From the NCBI GenBank assembly GCA_029204225.1, contig CM055100.1, positions 65,309,184 through 65,373,183 on the forward strand: a DNA stretch of 64,000 nt. Direction: 5' to 3'. Made by a program: the position numbers and the translations under genes. The stretch is from Diphasiastrum complanatum. Lineage: Eukaryota; Streptophyta; Lycopodiopsida; Lycopodiales; Lycopodiaceae. Positions 34,742 to 49,461 of this stretch are shown piece by piece (within the stretch, counting starts at the first letter, position 1; the number at the start of each line of letters is the position of its first letter). The notes under the pieces are model-generated. The model searched no databases and was not told where the DNA came from. It saw only the letters and a program-made list of their open reading frames with translations.

Positions 34742-37700
34742 GTGAGTGTTTTACCATCAATTATTGCCTAATTTCTTGTTTCTTTTCTGAAGCCACGCGG
34801 TTCCAAGCATTTTATGTTCTCTTAGGCTTTTATTGGCTAATGTTTTCTTGTCTATATTTTGGCAGAAGAGAGCGAGGAAGAGCTTGAGATTGAAAGAAAG
34901 TCTAGAATTGTTGATACCCTGAAAGCAAAAGAGCAAGAGGATGCTGAGGCCGAGTTACAATTGAATATTCAAGCTGATCGGGATGATTTTAGTTTACCCA
35001 CTGCAGAAGTAAGGCTTTTTTTCTTCGTTTTCATGTCTCCATGAATCAGTCAGAAGTCTGAAATATTCAGTTCAATTTAGAAGGGAATTTGAATTTCTCC
35101 ATTTCGAGCAGCTATTTTCTATGCTGTTGAGTAGCTATATGCATTTCCTGCTCAGCTTCCTAATCCCACATATCAGTCTTGGCACTTTCTGCTTACCGAT
35201 AGCAAACTGGCTGCACTGTTCTGTGGATGTTTATCTGTTTTCTCTTCAACGTATGAAAATTACTGTAATTAGTTCCAGCTGGTTTGAGTTCCAAATATGT
35301 TTGTATTAGGAGCTTGAATTAGAGGCAAAGGCACCTCCTGATCTGCCGAGTATCCAGCGCCGAATCAAAGAGAGTAAGAGCCCTTACACTTGCTTAATAA
35401 TAGAGTAATTTGAGCTGTGGCTCTAAGTTTGCTTTCTTTTTCCAGCAAAGCCAATGCCAACACTGTTCTGTTTGCAATTCATTGAAACGAGCTTATGAAC
35501 ATCCCAATCTGCTCTGGACAGCTGTACGAGTTCTTACAAACTTTAAAGATCTTAGACAAGAAGGAGTGCCTCGAAAAGATTACATGAGACAACTTTCTGT
35601 GGACCTTGCTTCCTACTACGGCTACAACGAATTTTTGTTGGATATGTTTCTTCAGGTTTTGCTGTTTTCCTCATTATATGACTTCTTGATGGACTGTGCA
35701 TTTGTACCTTTTGGTTAATCACTCAGAACTATTTCATAAGATCGTTGATCTTAAAATGCATAAACCTTGCCTGTGTTTCGAGAAATGCACAAAATGCAAC
35801 AAGCCAAATCATTCCAAAAATTGAAACATTCTAAAATGTCAGCTTCATTCTGACATAGTGCTATTAACATTTTGGAATTTAGTTACTATATTTTGTATAA
35901 TACTAGAAAATTACTTGAATTTTTTTGTAGCCCACGACGTATTTCGCATACAATGCAATATGATCGCAAGCATCGACTATGACATCATACTAAACACTGA
36001 TGCATGGTTCTTGAAGCTTGAATTTGGGTTTATTGGTCATGAAACTTACGAGGGGTCATTATTGAAGTTGAGACTTCGCATCGCATGGGTGCTTATATGT
36101 GTACTATCTGCTAACTACAAGGCGCAAGTCTAATTGTGCTAAATCCTCAGTAGGAGTGTAGTATTTAAAGTCTATTTAGGTACCTAGTAACTGGTTTATT
36201 ATAGTTAGTGCCTCATGTGAGTAAGTAAAAGATATCAAAATATATGCAAAAAATTCTAAAATTATCGAGCCTCAAACCTTTTGCTCTGGAAAGTTCATTA
36301 GGACTAGTTGACAATGAGCCAAGGATAATAAGTTACCACAAAAGATTAAGACTCAATCAACCTTTATTTTGGGAGTCAAACATTATAAAAACGTTTTAGA
36401 TAACTCGAACTTCACGGACCATCTTTGTTTAATGCCAAATTTTGCCATTTTTGCGAATCTTGATAATTGTTGAATATGTTTAAAAAAAAAAAATGGATAG
36501 TGATTTGGTAAGAATAATTATATTTCAACAATTGTTGTCTCTTTTTGACCTTTAGTCATTGTTCCCTTTGTGTATCATCATGTGCAATATATGGTCAAAG
36601 GTAAAGGTATATATGTGATGTTTGATAACTTCAAAATGGCTATTAGCTTTGTCAATATACATTGTGAATTCATGTGGGATACCTTATTTTAGTTGCCTAC
36701 AAATGAAATGTTCAATCTTGTATTTATTGGCTTCTAGTTGTGAACTTGAATTCTCTAAGAACAATTGAAACGACATAACTATTGAATTCTCATTCATGTG
36801 GGAAACTAAATTTATGCTTAGTTGATCTTGCATCTATTACACATAGAATCTAACAAAGAGTACATTTCAAGTGTATGGTTCAAGTGAGGCGTGTGAAACA
36901 TCTCCAATAATAGTAAAGAAAAACAAATATGAGGTGTGACTACTAATAGTTGCTAATAACAAAATGTAACTGTGATGGTAATGGTATGTATATGCCCATC
37001 GAATCAAATCCTGCTGCCATTGAAAAAAGATGTAATGGAGTCTGCAACTGGAGGTAATGTGTGCTGATGACGTTGTCGAGGAGGTCGTTTGTGACTCTAT
37101 GAACAACATGAATGTGGGTAGTGTCATCTCTGGTCTCTATGTCGGGAGTCATCATCGACCCCACTATCATTTGAGTTAGGATCAATCCATAGTCTCCTAC
37201 GAGAGGACTTGATCTCGAGCTGTGTATCTGAGCGATTCGACTGAACTAGTTGCATATATCTAGTCATAGTAGTAATATATCTCTCTGATCATGGGTGCAA
37301 CACAACGTGGATCCTCATATGCTATAATGGACCTCAGTGTGATAGCACCATCTTGGAAAAGGCATTGATATCTCCCTTCGATCTCTCGTAGTATATTGGA
37401 CATCTGAATAAAAGTGCTCCTCAGACTCTACCTCAGATAATGAACACATTTGGCAAATCCGCTCCTCTTGTTGGGTACTCTGAAAGTGTTCAGTCTCAAT
37501 CTCAAGCTAATGTGATGAAACTTGGAATTGACCTAGTATGAATCGTAGACCGTGTGATAATCTGGAACCCAAATAGCATGGTAGAAGTGGGAACCTTGCC
37601 ATATCCAACTCCAAAAAGTGAGTCCGATAGTAGTCGGGATTGACGCTGAGGTCACCTGGCCATGCTTGGCCAAGATATGCTCTGTATAGGAACCGTCTAA

Positions 37701-40700
37701 TGTAGTTGTGAGAGCCCAATGGAAGGTGCTTGATAGAAATGCCAAGTGTGCCAAGTAAACGGGAGGCATGAGAAAACCATGATAGTCAAAAACCCTGACT
37801 ATGAAGATGTTAAGATGAGGTGAGTGCTACCTGTGTGTATGTCCGCTCAGCTAGGGGAGACAATCGCACTCTTTAAATATATGCAATGAGTCGAAAGATG
37901 GCGTCAAGCTTTATGGGTGGGATTGCAAACCTAGCCAAAATGATCTGATGCGGGATGGGAGGCTTAGGCTATATCATATGTGATGACATAAGGATTTGCA
38001 AGCGTGAGATACTGGGGACTTGTACACCACCGTACCTCTGTTGCATATGCGTTGGATGTAAGAAGAGCGAATAAAACTCCAAAAGCTCTATTAACATGTT
38101 TTCCATGCCAAAAGGCATATAAGACAAAAGATTACATGTCAAGTATGTGGTGCAAATAGGATCGTGTGAAAAGAAGAGCAAAAAACTCTTTTGACATTCG
38201 CGTAAGAGGGATCCCAAACCCATTGATGAACCTAAAGACCTGCTCATCAACAAACTCTCTCACACAATAGATGGTTTTGACATTGCATGGGGTGGCATTC
38301 TCAACTGGCTGATCCTTCCACTTGATTAAATATTGCGTCTCCCTAACACTGAGAATAGTTTCTGGTTCATGTGGAAGTTGCTGAGAATCCTCGAGGGGAA
38401 CTAGAACACTGTCCCTGACTAGATTATCTGATCTAGTTAAAGCCCTTCGTAATTGACTAAGAAAACTGGATGGACTTTAGTACTGGTCGGGAGTTCTAGC
38501 TCATGAGTCATAGGAAACTTCGCCTATTCTCCTAATTATGGTAAACAGACCACAATACCTAGGAGACAACTTAGCACACACTCCTGTTTTGAGGGTTTGA
38601 GTCATTTGAGACTCGAAGAAAGACTTTTTCACTGGGAGAGAACTGTACATCCCGTTTGTGCGGATCTGCATACAGCTTAGCTCGATCCTGGGCTTGCCTA
38701 ATGCTACGCTTAGCATGTTCTACCATCTGGTTTAGGTCTTCTAAAAAGTTTTTTGCTGTTTCAACTTTTTCCTGTTTAAACCGTACTGCTGTGGGTGAGC
38801 GTGGCTGAACACCATACATCAGCATGAATGGGCTGTATCCCGTAACTGAATGTTGTTATAAGCAAACTAAACTATCAAGAGATATTCCTTCCAATTAGTC
38901 TGCTTTTTGCTGACGTATGCATGAAGCATATTCTCCAGTACTTGATTTACTATTTTTTGTTTGACCGTCTGTCTGTGGATGGTCTGTAGTACTCATGTTT
39001 AGTTTAGTATGGAGATGATGGAATACTGCCCTTCAAAAATTTCCATCAAACTTACTATCTCGGCTGCTAACTATGCCGGAAAGTAGACCATAAAGTTTTA
39101 ATAGCCCGTCTACAAACAACTGTGCTAACGGTTGCTTTGGTCAGCCTGAAACGGGCTATTAGGGTCAAACGATCATCAAAACCATAGAACGTTTTGATCT
39201 TTCTGGATCTTTGGCAGACATACTATGAAATCTATGGAGACACTCTCCCTTTTACCAGCCGGAATTCCTAAGGGTTGCAGTAGCCCTGTCTGCCCTAAGA
39301 TGCTCTGCTTTACTATCTTGACATTTCTGGCAACTAGTTAGTTACACACTGGTGGACGTCCTTTCTAAGACTAGGCCAGAAGAAATGCCTCCGAAGAAGC
39401 TCATAAATTTTCTGAATACCTAGGTGTCCCACACTAGGATTGGCGCCTGAAACTTCTAAATCAGGGACATATACTCTACTCTTGTAGAGTATATACTGTT
39501 TCCATTTGAATCCTTGTCAACCGTGACCCTCAACCACTGTCGGTATACTTGGGCAATTTTACAGACTCCAAATCCTCAACGTCATCAGACGTACGCTTGG
39601 ACTCTTCATCCTGAATGAAAGCTGTCGTACACTTGAATGAACTGGCTTAGAAATCTGTAAGTTGCTGTTGTGGATTGTATTCCAAACTGTGGAGAAATGA
39701 GGATCCTACTGACAATTCCCCTTCAAGGATTCTACTTAACTGCCGCTGAAAACCGATTTCCAGGTATTGTATTTTTGGTTTTTATCTGATAAACCATACT
39801 GGTCTATATCTGATAGACAATTGAGCTTTCTGAGCACTAAGCTCGGTTACTACTGTGACTCTCACCATAAGCCCTAGTCTTAAACCGAAAACTGAGTTAA
39901 GCGCTTAATGCTTTCTTATCTCAAGGGTATAAATGGATGGCAAAAAGGTTTCCATTGACTGATCTCCTTTCCCTTCCCCTTAAGAACTTTTGTCATCCCT
40001 GACAAATCTTTAGACTAGCGGCTCTATCTTTGAGAGTCTGAAGTGTATCTGATATCTGATCAGATTCACATGAATAAGACAATATTCAATCTATTGTTCT
40101 CATTGGTACTTCAAATAAATCGGCGTCCTATATCACCGACTTACCTTTCAAAACTAATGAACATGCAAACGACTGAATAATCCTGTGATAACGAGGCACA
40201 ATAAAAAATAAACTGGACTGCAGGCTAAAATGCGCCCAATACTGTTTGTAGAAAATGCACTGGACCTCCCTTTCCAAGAGCGCTGTCCTTGATTCAAGAA
40301 TGGTGCTGGAAGTTCTGCACAATGCAAACCATAACTAGCCATACATTCACCTGGGACAAGCTTTTTCTTGCCCACTCTTCAAGCTGTCCAAATTTGCTTC
40401 ATAATACAGCTTTGCTGGCCCAAAGCTTCATGTATGGTGCTTACTGATCCATTGCGACAATTCTAGCATGGAATCTCACCAAACCTAGTTACTTGGCTAT
40501 GATTCCTTACTGTGAAACCAAAAACAAGGTGCGCCGGATCTGCACTGGGATTTTGCTGAATTCAGCACAGAAAAACGGCGAATTACCACTTGAATGAGTG
40601 CGCTGAACCCACAAAAGATGTGGCTGGTTTTTGCTTTAGAACTTGCCCAGTTCTACCTGACCAAAATGCGACCGAACTACTGCTATGTGCTAGTCTTCAG

Positions 40701-43700
40701 CCTGCAGAACTTAGCAGTGCCTATTTGCCTCCTGGAAATGGCTGTAGGTAGGATTAGCAGAAAATTCACACCTGCAAAATGCGTTCAGCAGAAGTGGTCT
40801 GAAATCTGCCCCTGCATGTTGGAAAAAATGCGCTTACAGACTTGAAAATCTGTTCCAAACCACCTCCTGATAGCGTTCTAGGATGCATGCAAGGACGGGC
40901 AGATAATCTGAAATGTAAGGAAGCAAAAATGACTATGCAAGATCGTGAAAGATCCACTCCCTACCTAGGTGATCTATCATCACCTTTGCTCTGATACTAG
41001 TGTTAGGAACAGCGTAACTATGTCGAAGGCAAAGCTAGTCTAATCCACCCAGCCAATGCACTCTTATATAGAATGCCCCTCCTAGCCCATTGTGAGTTTG
41101 CATGGGAGCGGTAGGTGGGAGTTACTGCCAACACCCATTGTTCATGCTGCATGCACTAGATTACTGTTGCATGTGGGGTCTCAGTCCATCACTGATGGAT
41201 TGCATGGCCCCTGACCGTCACGCATGCGTCCGAATGTGTTTGCATGCGTATGTCTGCATGGGCATTACTGGCCCTCATACCTACTGCACGGTATGCATGC
41301 ATGCCTGACTCACTTTGTCCTCTGCCCTCTGGTGGTTAGCTGTTCCCAGATGTTGGGTCGGTATCGTTACGGTCTCGTAACAATTTTAATGCCTGCACAT
41401 CCACCAGATTGTCTGAGTTTCATGCTGATGAGGATCACTTCCAGCTTTATCCCTTGGATTTTTATGGCACTCATCTCCTACAAATGATATGGGGTTACCT
41501 ACTCTACCATTGTATCTTTCACAGACATTATCATATGGTCTTCGCTACCGTATTGGGCAACTTTGTGTCTCCTCGCATCAGCTTGCTATTGAGATGGGCC
41601 GTTATATTGACACGACCAGACAACAACGGGGTCTGCGAGTTATGCTCGATGAAGGAGGTAGAGGATGAGTCACATTTCATTTTTTAGATGTCCTATATAC
41701 TATGAGATCCGAGGCCGTTATTATTGTCTCTACGGAGACGCCCCCCTCTCCCTTAGCTCTTTCTTGGCATATCCAGATCCTAGGTGTGTGGGACTCTTAT
41801 TGAGAGAGATGTTTACATTACGAGCATCTCTTCTACCTTTGAAGGCAGATGATGTTTATGGTTAGACTCATCACACATTTTTTACAGAAGAGGGATAGAG
41901 AGGAGGTATCAGAGGATGAGATTGATATACCTACTCGACAGAAGGCTGTGAAGACTTAGCGACCAGCTTCCAGACCGAGACGTGCAGTCCATTCATCGTC
42001 GTCAGCTTGAGCCTCACGACGGCCTTCAGCATGTTACCGAGTCGCTTGTCAGCCTCCAATGTGCACCTCACAACCTGTCACTCGTTTTTTCAGATCAGCC
42101 ACTCAGTGATTTTTAGCCTTTCTTTAGTTGTTACCTCCGCAGAACGGGTGGTTAAGCTCTTGCTTTTGTACCTCAGTAGAGTGGGAGGTTAAGCTCTTGC
42201 ATCTCCTTCTTGCAGGATGAGAGATTGTTAATTTATTTTGTAATTAGTTGACTTTTGGTAGAGAGATAATTTCTAGAAATAAGTCCTTATTTTTGGACAT
42301 TGCTCTTACTTTGTATGTACTATACTTTGTCTTTTGTGCCCACGGGCACTGGATAGACATTAATAAACTTTCTTCTTCTTCTTCTTCTCTCTCTCTCTCT
42401 CTCTCTCTCCCCAACACCTCTCTTTATCGCTATTTCTCATTGTAGAACTAAAAAACCCTAATAAAACTCTAAAAAACCCTAAAATTCTGAAAAAATCACG
42501 CTCCTCTCTCTTGCGCCCCTCTTTCTCTCTCTCGGCATCGCTATAGACCTGGTCTCTCTCTCTAAAAGCTTATTTCTCTCTCTAGAAACTTCTCTTCTAA
42601 AACCACATGTTCTCGCACTTCAAGTGCTTTTCAATGCTTTTCAGCTACCTTTCAAAGACATTTTAGGGCAGACGTGGCCCAATCAAAATGCAGGAATCGC
42701 TTTTTCTCTAGAACAACCTACATTCTCTCTCTCTCTCTCTCTGGACATCGAGGATGCTATGTTTCTCAAATGCGATAGAGTTACATGCATCCTCATGGCA
42801 ATTGCCGGGGTCTCATGCCCCATGATATTTGGGGCCTTCATGTTAATACTTTGTTTGATGCTACTATTTTTAATCAATTGGAACCAAAACCATAAGGTTT
42901 TGGCCCTAGAGACCTGTCATTTTTGTAATTAGCATTTATTGATGACATTATGATTGTTTGGGCATTAGTGGGCCCTAATCAAGAACTTGCAGGCCTAATT
43001 TTTCATGACTATATAAATAGCTGGCGTGACCTCCTTTGTGCATGTGATTGTTTGGAAGTAGAGATTAGCTGGCTTAGTAAGCTCAAGCTTCGTTAAGTGA
43101 CAACTTATTAATATTGGCAAAATATTAAGCTTGAAGTTTATTTCTTGCAATACATCAGACTTGTTTTAGTGCTATTCAATGTTGTTGTGCTATTTTGGCC
43201 ATACTTCTACTGCTCGTAGTAACAAGTTATTTAATCAAGTGTACAAACAAAGTAATAAATGGTGCAGCGTTGCTGTACAGATAAATTGGCTCCATTTACC
43301 AATCCATTAAGTAAATATATTTTTCTTCACTCAACCCCCTCTTTGCAAAGTGAAAGATGATAAGTCTGTTCTTGCATATAATTGCTGATGTTTTGAATAC
43401 ATCTTCATACCCATTGTAGATGATAGTGCCATCAAATGTGTAAAAATTGTAGCATGTATCTATCTTTTGGTATACTAATGAAAATAATAAGAATGGAATA
43501 ATTCAGGGCTCATATGCAAGTTGCACTTCAGAAGTTAAAGATAATGATCAAAAGAATGTGATGAATGGTTGGTAGTTTGGCTGTTAATTCCTTCTTAATT
43601 TTGGTTTTGCAAAACCTGCTGGGTGTCTTGTTGATTGTGCCTGAGCATATGAAGTAAATGGGTGATATAGTTCAGAATTCTTTAATATGGCTGTTTGCAA

Positions 43701-45982
43701 TAGTTTTGGTGTACGTTTGGGTGTTTGTAGATGTTTCCAATTGCTGAAGCTATCGAGTTTATTGAGGCGAACGAAACCCCAAGACCAGTTTGCCTACGAA
43801 CGAATACTTTGAAGGTCAGTTGGTTTATTGATATAAGTAGGGTACTTAGTGGGAGACACCTTGCTATTGTTGTTTATCATCTTTTCTCACTTTGAATATG
43901 TGAAGTAAGGAATCTTGTGGAGAATTTCTTTCTCTATCTAGTGTGGATAATCATGAATGCTTGTGCTTGATGATGACTAAAGAACTAATGAATGCAAGAG
44001 TATTTTAGTGGGACCTACAATTAGTATCTGAGCCTTGTGAAGGAGAGATCTTACTACTTTGTGAAAAATCAGTATTCAAGGTCATTTGATTGTGTGAAGT
44101 ACAAAACCATTGAGGGCTGCAAATTGGAGAGGAGTAATAGCGATTGAAAGTAAGAGAGCAAGAAAGGCATTGTGCTTTATCAATATGATGAGACACAATG
44201 ATCACTTTCAATTGTCTATTGAAAGTTTGACATGAGAGCAAGAAAAACATTGTGCTTTATCAATACGTCAGTGCACGAGAATTTGATACCACATATAAAT
44301 GCCACAACTTCACTGCCTCAAGCCTGGGGAGCACTCCGTAGTGTGTTTGAAGCTACTTTCTTAGCAAGATTGTCGCTGTTGAAGGACAAACCTTGTATGA
44401 ATCCAGACAATTATAAATGCAAGAAGCTGGTCACGATCTCCTTCATCCAAGAAGGCTGAAGGAGATCGTGACCAGCTTCTTGCATTTGATAAAATTATTG
44501 AAGATCTGAATGTGAATTAGGTCATGTGGATCTGGTTCAAGAATCAGAGGCTTACCTACAATCACCTCCAAAGCCTCGAGAGAAGTTGCCCTGATGGTAT
44601 TTCAAGACCATCAAAGATGGGCAAGTGTTACAATTAGGATTTATTAGAAGAGAGCCTACACGGAATCTGAAAATAAGAGATTTTTGATCTTATGTTTAGC
44701 TCTTCATTGGGATCCTTCTTTAGCGAATTCTTTCCATGTGCATCTCCCGCTTCTTTGACAGATCTTTATACTTGGGCACAATACACATCCACTCTTTATA
44801 CATTACTACCATCCCCATATCCATAGCCTCTAGGTTCACGAAGTTCTTAATGTTCGTAGTGAAGATGGGTCATGATGCCATTTATGGCCTGAATTGTAAC
44901 CATGCTTGTGATTTAGAGGATGTTGAGGTTGAACTTCTAGAGGTTACATGTTACTATTACAAACGATGTATATATAGGAATTATGTCCAGCGGACATGAT
45001 TGGGCTTCATAGAAGTCAAACTAAACTTCAGCAAAACACATTTTATAGTGATATATACATATGGTGTTTCTGTCCAACCATCTTCTAGGATATCACATAC
45101 ATATGGATCATAGATGCATAGCTACGATGATTAGTGAATTGTTCATATCAAGGAGAGCACATTGTAGTACCATATCTTCTAGTTGACGCAAGTCACACAA
45201 GCTAGCCATCGTCCACGTGAAGACGACAAGTCTTACGTTAGCTTTGAGGATGAGGTAGCTGTGCCTTCCAAACATCGACCCCAAAGATTGTACAAGCAGG
45301 CTATGACTCATCCCCCATCTCACCATGTATTGTCATGGCATACGCATCCGATGGCCTAGAGACAATCAACTCGACGTACTACAATATTAGCAACAGTCTC
45401 CATAGCTGCAGACATAACATGTTTTTTCAGACTACATGTATCTACTGTATAGACATATCTGATTGGTGTAGGCTTTTAGTCAGCATAGAATCTAGTTAGC
45501 AGATATATGAGAGTATTTCTTCCTTTAGTTATGAGTTTCATGTACAGTTTGGTAATTTAGTTAAGTATACTCTATGTTCGGAGATGTTTTATATGCTCCC
45601 ATGATCCTATTCATCACGGAACCATATAAGAGCAGCGTAAAGAGGAGATAAAAATGCTGCTAGCCATAGTGGAGAACAATTCATCTGTGGTCACTGTTAG
45701 AAATAAATGACTATGCTAAAGTTAATCCATAGGTTACTTTGACCCAAAAGGTCGAGATTTGTGTAACCATGGGTATTTAGTTATTTAGGCCATCTTAAGT
45801 TTGTCTTAAGTTCAGTTGGACCCAATTTTGGTCATGTATTGACTCGTGGGTCCTTAGAGGTCTAATTTGGTTTAGGGGCCCTATCTTGCCTTTTGGGGGT
45901 GCCTTACATTTGGTATATATTTGCTTATTGTGTCACATTTTTCAGTTTGGTTAAGCATTGCTCTCCATTGCTCTTGTTGCTG

Positions 45983-46052
<70 letters not shown>

Positions 46053-49000
46053 GAGTTGGGCGCCCAGCCTCTTCTCTCTTGTTTCTTGTGGAGATTGATT
46101 GATAACTATATCTTGGTGACTTGACTCTTGCTTTCTTACATGGTATCAGAGCTACCGGATCTGCAACAAGCTTGTATGATGGCGCCCTACCAGAAGAGGA
46201 ACTTTTGTTCTAAAATTTCAGCATACTGCTGATCTTTCGAAGTGGAGCTTGGATCAGCTTTTTTGTTTCTTTTCAGGAAGAAAGGGAAGTGCCATTATTG
46301 CAAGAAGTATAGGCACTTCATCAAGGATTGTAAGAAGAAGCTTGTGAAAGAGGCGAGTAAAGGAATTGATAATAGTGCTTCACTTGCTACTTTGGAGCAA
46401 GAGCTTGAAGCTAGTGGTGATCTCTTCAACCAAGACTATGCTTTTGTGTCTAATATTGCACTTGTACATCTATGAGGAATTCAAATGATGTTTGTGGTCC
46501 AATGAGGACCGAATCCATTGGAAAGTGCATCGATTTTGTGACTTTTATCTAGCAATGGTGGAAAATCAGTTTGGGCATTCTTTGAAGACCCTACGCACCG
46601 ATCGAGGAGGGGAATACATTAAAAATACGTTCGGTGCATTTCTTCGAGAGAAGGGAATTCTACATCAAATGACAACTCCCTATATGCCTCAACAAATTGG
46701 TGTTGCCGAGCGAAAGAATCGCACACTTATGGAGATGGCCCGTTGCATGCTCAAAGCAAAGGGGTTGCCTTACAAGTTTTGGGCTGAAGCGGTTATAACG
46801 GAAACATACATAAGCAATCGTTGTCCTACTAAAGCATTGAAAGTATTAACTCCTTATGAAGTTTGGTATGGGAAGAAGCCTTCAATCTCTCACTTTCGCA
46901 TTTTCGGTTGTACGGCTTATGCTTTTGTTCCGGATAAACTTTGTACAAAGCTTGAGGATAAAGGAGTTAAATGCATTTTTGTTGGCTATAGTAGTGAAAG
47001 CAAAGGCTATAGGCTGTTCAATTTGAGCACTAACAAGATTATTGTTGGTCGTGATGTGCATTTTGATGAAAAGAATTCATTAGATGTGGCCCCAACTCAC
47101 ATCTTGAAGGGGGAAAGCCCAAATAGTGTGAATGTTGAAGTTTTTCCAGATTTGGTACCATCTTCTATTGCTGGAGATAAGGGGCAACAATCAACCAGTT
47201 TCGAACTGCCCAACACCTCATCAAAGTTTAGAGCCTAATGTTCATCAAGAACCGCCCATTGTTGCTCATAATCAGCCTGCAAGAACTGTTGGACAACAAA
47301 GATCAGTTTTGGAAGATCTTGGACAGCCAAGTTCGTTGTCGGAAGATCTTGGACAGCAAATTGCAAGAAGAGTCATGGCTCTTGGACAGCCCAAAACAGT
47401 CTCACGGTGGCTGTTGTTGACTTTGCGGGATAGCAAAGTTAAGTTCATTTTATGATGGAAAGACACGTGCCTCTACAAAATCAATGGACTATGTTGATTT
47501 TTCAGATTTTGCTCTTACATCTCATGGAGATGTTGCGGAAGAATCTATTTTCTATGAGCAAGCCAAGGGAGTAAAATGTTGGGCGGATGCGATGCAAGAT
47601 GAGTATGACTCACTCATGAAGAACCAGATTTGGGTTCTTGTTGATCTTCTTCATGGGAATAAGGCAATTGGTTCTAAATGGGTATACAAAATCAAGTAGA
47701 AGGCAGATAATACCACAAGGCTTGTTGCCAAAGGCTATGCTCAGCAAAAGGGGATTTATTATGAGGAGACTTTTTCTCCTATTGCTCGGATGACTACCGT
47801 GAGGGTAGTAACCTCTTTGGCTGCCCATTTTGGTTGGCGTTTGCAGCAACTTGACATAAAGACAACATTCCTCAATGGTGATCTCAATGAGGAAGTGTAC
47901 CTTCAACAACATGATGGTTGTTTGGTTGAAGTCGAAGAAGATAAAGTTTGTCTTCTCAAGAAGGCACTTTATGGACTGAAGCAAGCCCCGAGGATGTGGT
48001 ATCAAAAGATACATGCTTACTTTTGTGATCGTGGGTTACTAATAGTCCTAGCGAATCTACTCTTTATGTCAAGCATACTTCAGATTATATCATCATTATT
48101 TTGCTTTGTTGATGATATTATTATTACGGGAAGTAATGAGCAGCAGATTGATGCTGTAATACTTGATCTTGGTATGGTTTTTGAAACCTCAGATTTAGGC
48201 CTATTGCACTTTTATCTTGGTGTTGAATTTGTACAAGAATGGGCTGGAATTTTCATCTCTCAATAACGCTACGTTGGGCAGATTTTGAAGCGGTTCAAGA
48301 TGGAAGATTGCAAGCCGGTTGCTACACCTATGGAGACGGGCCTGAAATTAAGTAGTCAAGGTGATCGTGAACCATTTGATACTACTTTATATTGTCAAGC
48401 TATTGGTTATCTCATTTACCTATGTAATTCAAGACCGGACATTTCTTATAGTATCTCACTCATGAGTCAATTCATGCATGCCTCGATGACATCACATTGG
48501 AAAGCATTGAAGAGGATCTTTCGAGATCTTCAAGGATCAAGAAGTCATGGATTGGTTTTTCCTGCATGTGATGATGCATGTTTGGTTGGTTTTAGTGACT
48601 CGGATTGGGGTGGAGATCAAGACACTAGACGCTCTACAAGTGGACATTGCTTTTTCTATGGAATTTTTGCAATTTCTTGGTCAAGTAAAAAATAGCCCAC
48701 TGTTGCTACTTCTTCTAGTGAGGCAGAATATAGAGCGATATTTTCAGCCACAACGGAGTGTTTACGGCTGAGAAGACTACTTGTTGACATGAAGTTTGGC
48801 GAGCCTTCAGCCACTCTTATCTTGAGTGATAGTCAAAGTGCTATTGCCATTGCACGGAATCCTGTTTTTCATGCGAGGACAAAGCATATCGGATCCATTA
48901 TCACTTTGTTCGGAAGAGACTTCACGATGGCGACATTTTACTTGAGTATTGTGTATTGTCCTACAGAGGATAATATTGCCGGCCTCTTCACTAAGGCGTT

Positions 49001-49407
49001 GCCTAGAGTCAGATTTGAAGCTTTATGAAAAGCTTTAAATCTAATACCACGTGTTGGTTTCATTACATAGTGAAGATTTCAGTTTTTGCATTGTCATTTA
49101 AGGAGGGTGTTAGAAATAAATGACTATGCTAAAGTTAATCCATAGGTTACTTTGACCCAAAAGGTCGAGATTTGTGTAACCATGGGTATTTAGTTATTTA
49201 GGCCATCTTAAGTTTGTCTTAAGTTCAGTTGGACCCAATTTTGGTCATGTACTGACTCATGGGTCCTTAGAGGTCTAATTTGGTTTAGGGGCCCTATCTT
49301 GACTTTTGGGGGTGCCCTATATTTAGTAAGTAGGTAGAGTACATATTTGCTTATTGTGTCACATTTTTCAGTTTGGCTAAACATTGCTCTCCATTGCTCT
49401 TGTTACT

Positions 49408-49461
<54 letters not shown>

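Larger units (their letters stand above)
38270..41382 (-). mobile_element. Decayed chromovirus (Ty3/gypsy with chromodomain)
   Basis: In minus-strand order: 5' LTR complement(41001..41382), primer site TAGTATCAGAGC directly after it, an unrecognised gag/protease region, then the integrase zinc-binding H2C2 region near 39400 ([20 protein letters not shown]), the integrase core, the integrase end at 38500-38825 ([25 protein letters not shown]) and a chromodomain around 38290-38380 ([15 protein letters not shown]). There are many stops and shifts. Reverse transcriptase was not recognised and the 3' LTR is absent. Confidence 0.75.

Noticed and set aside
44415-44487. Transcription terminator reading of the perfect hairpin
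   Set aside because: Eukaryotic context, no T-run, and located in a transposon fragment within an intron.
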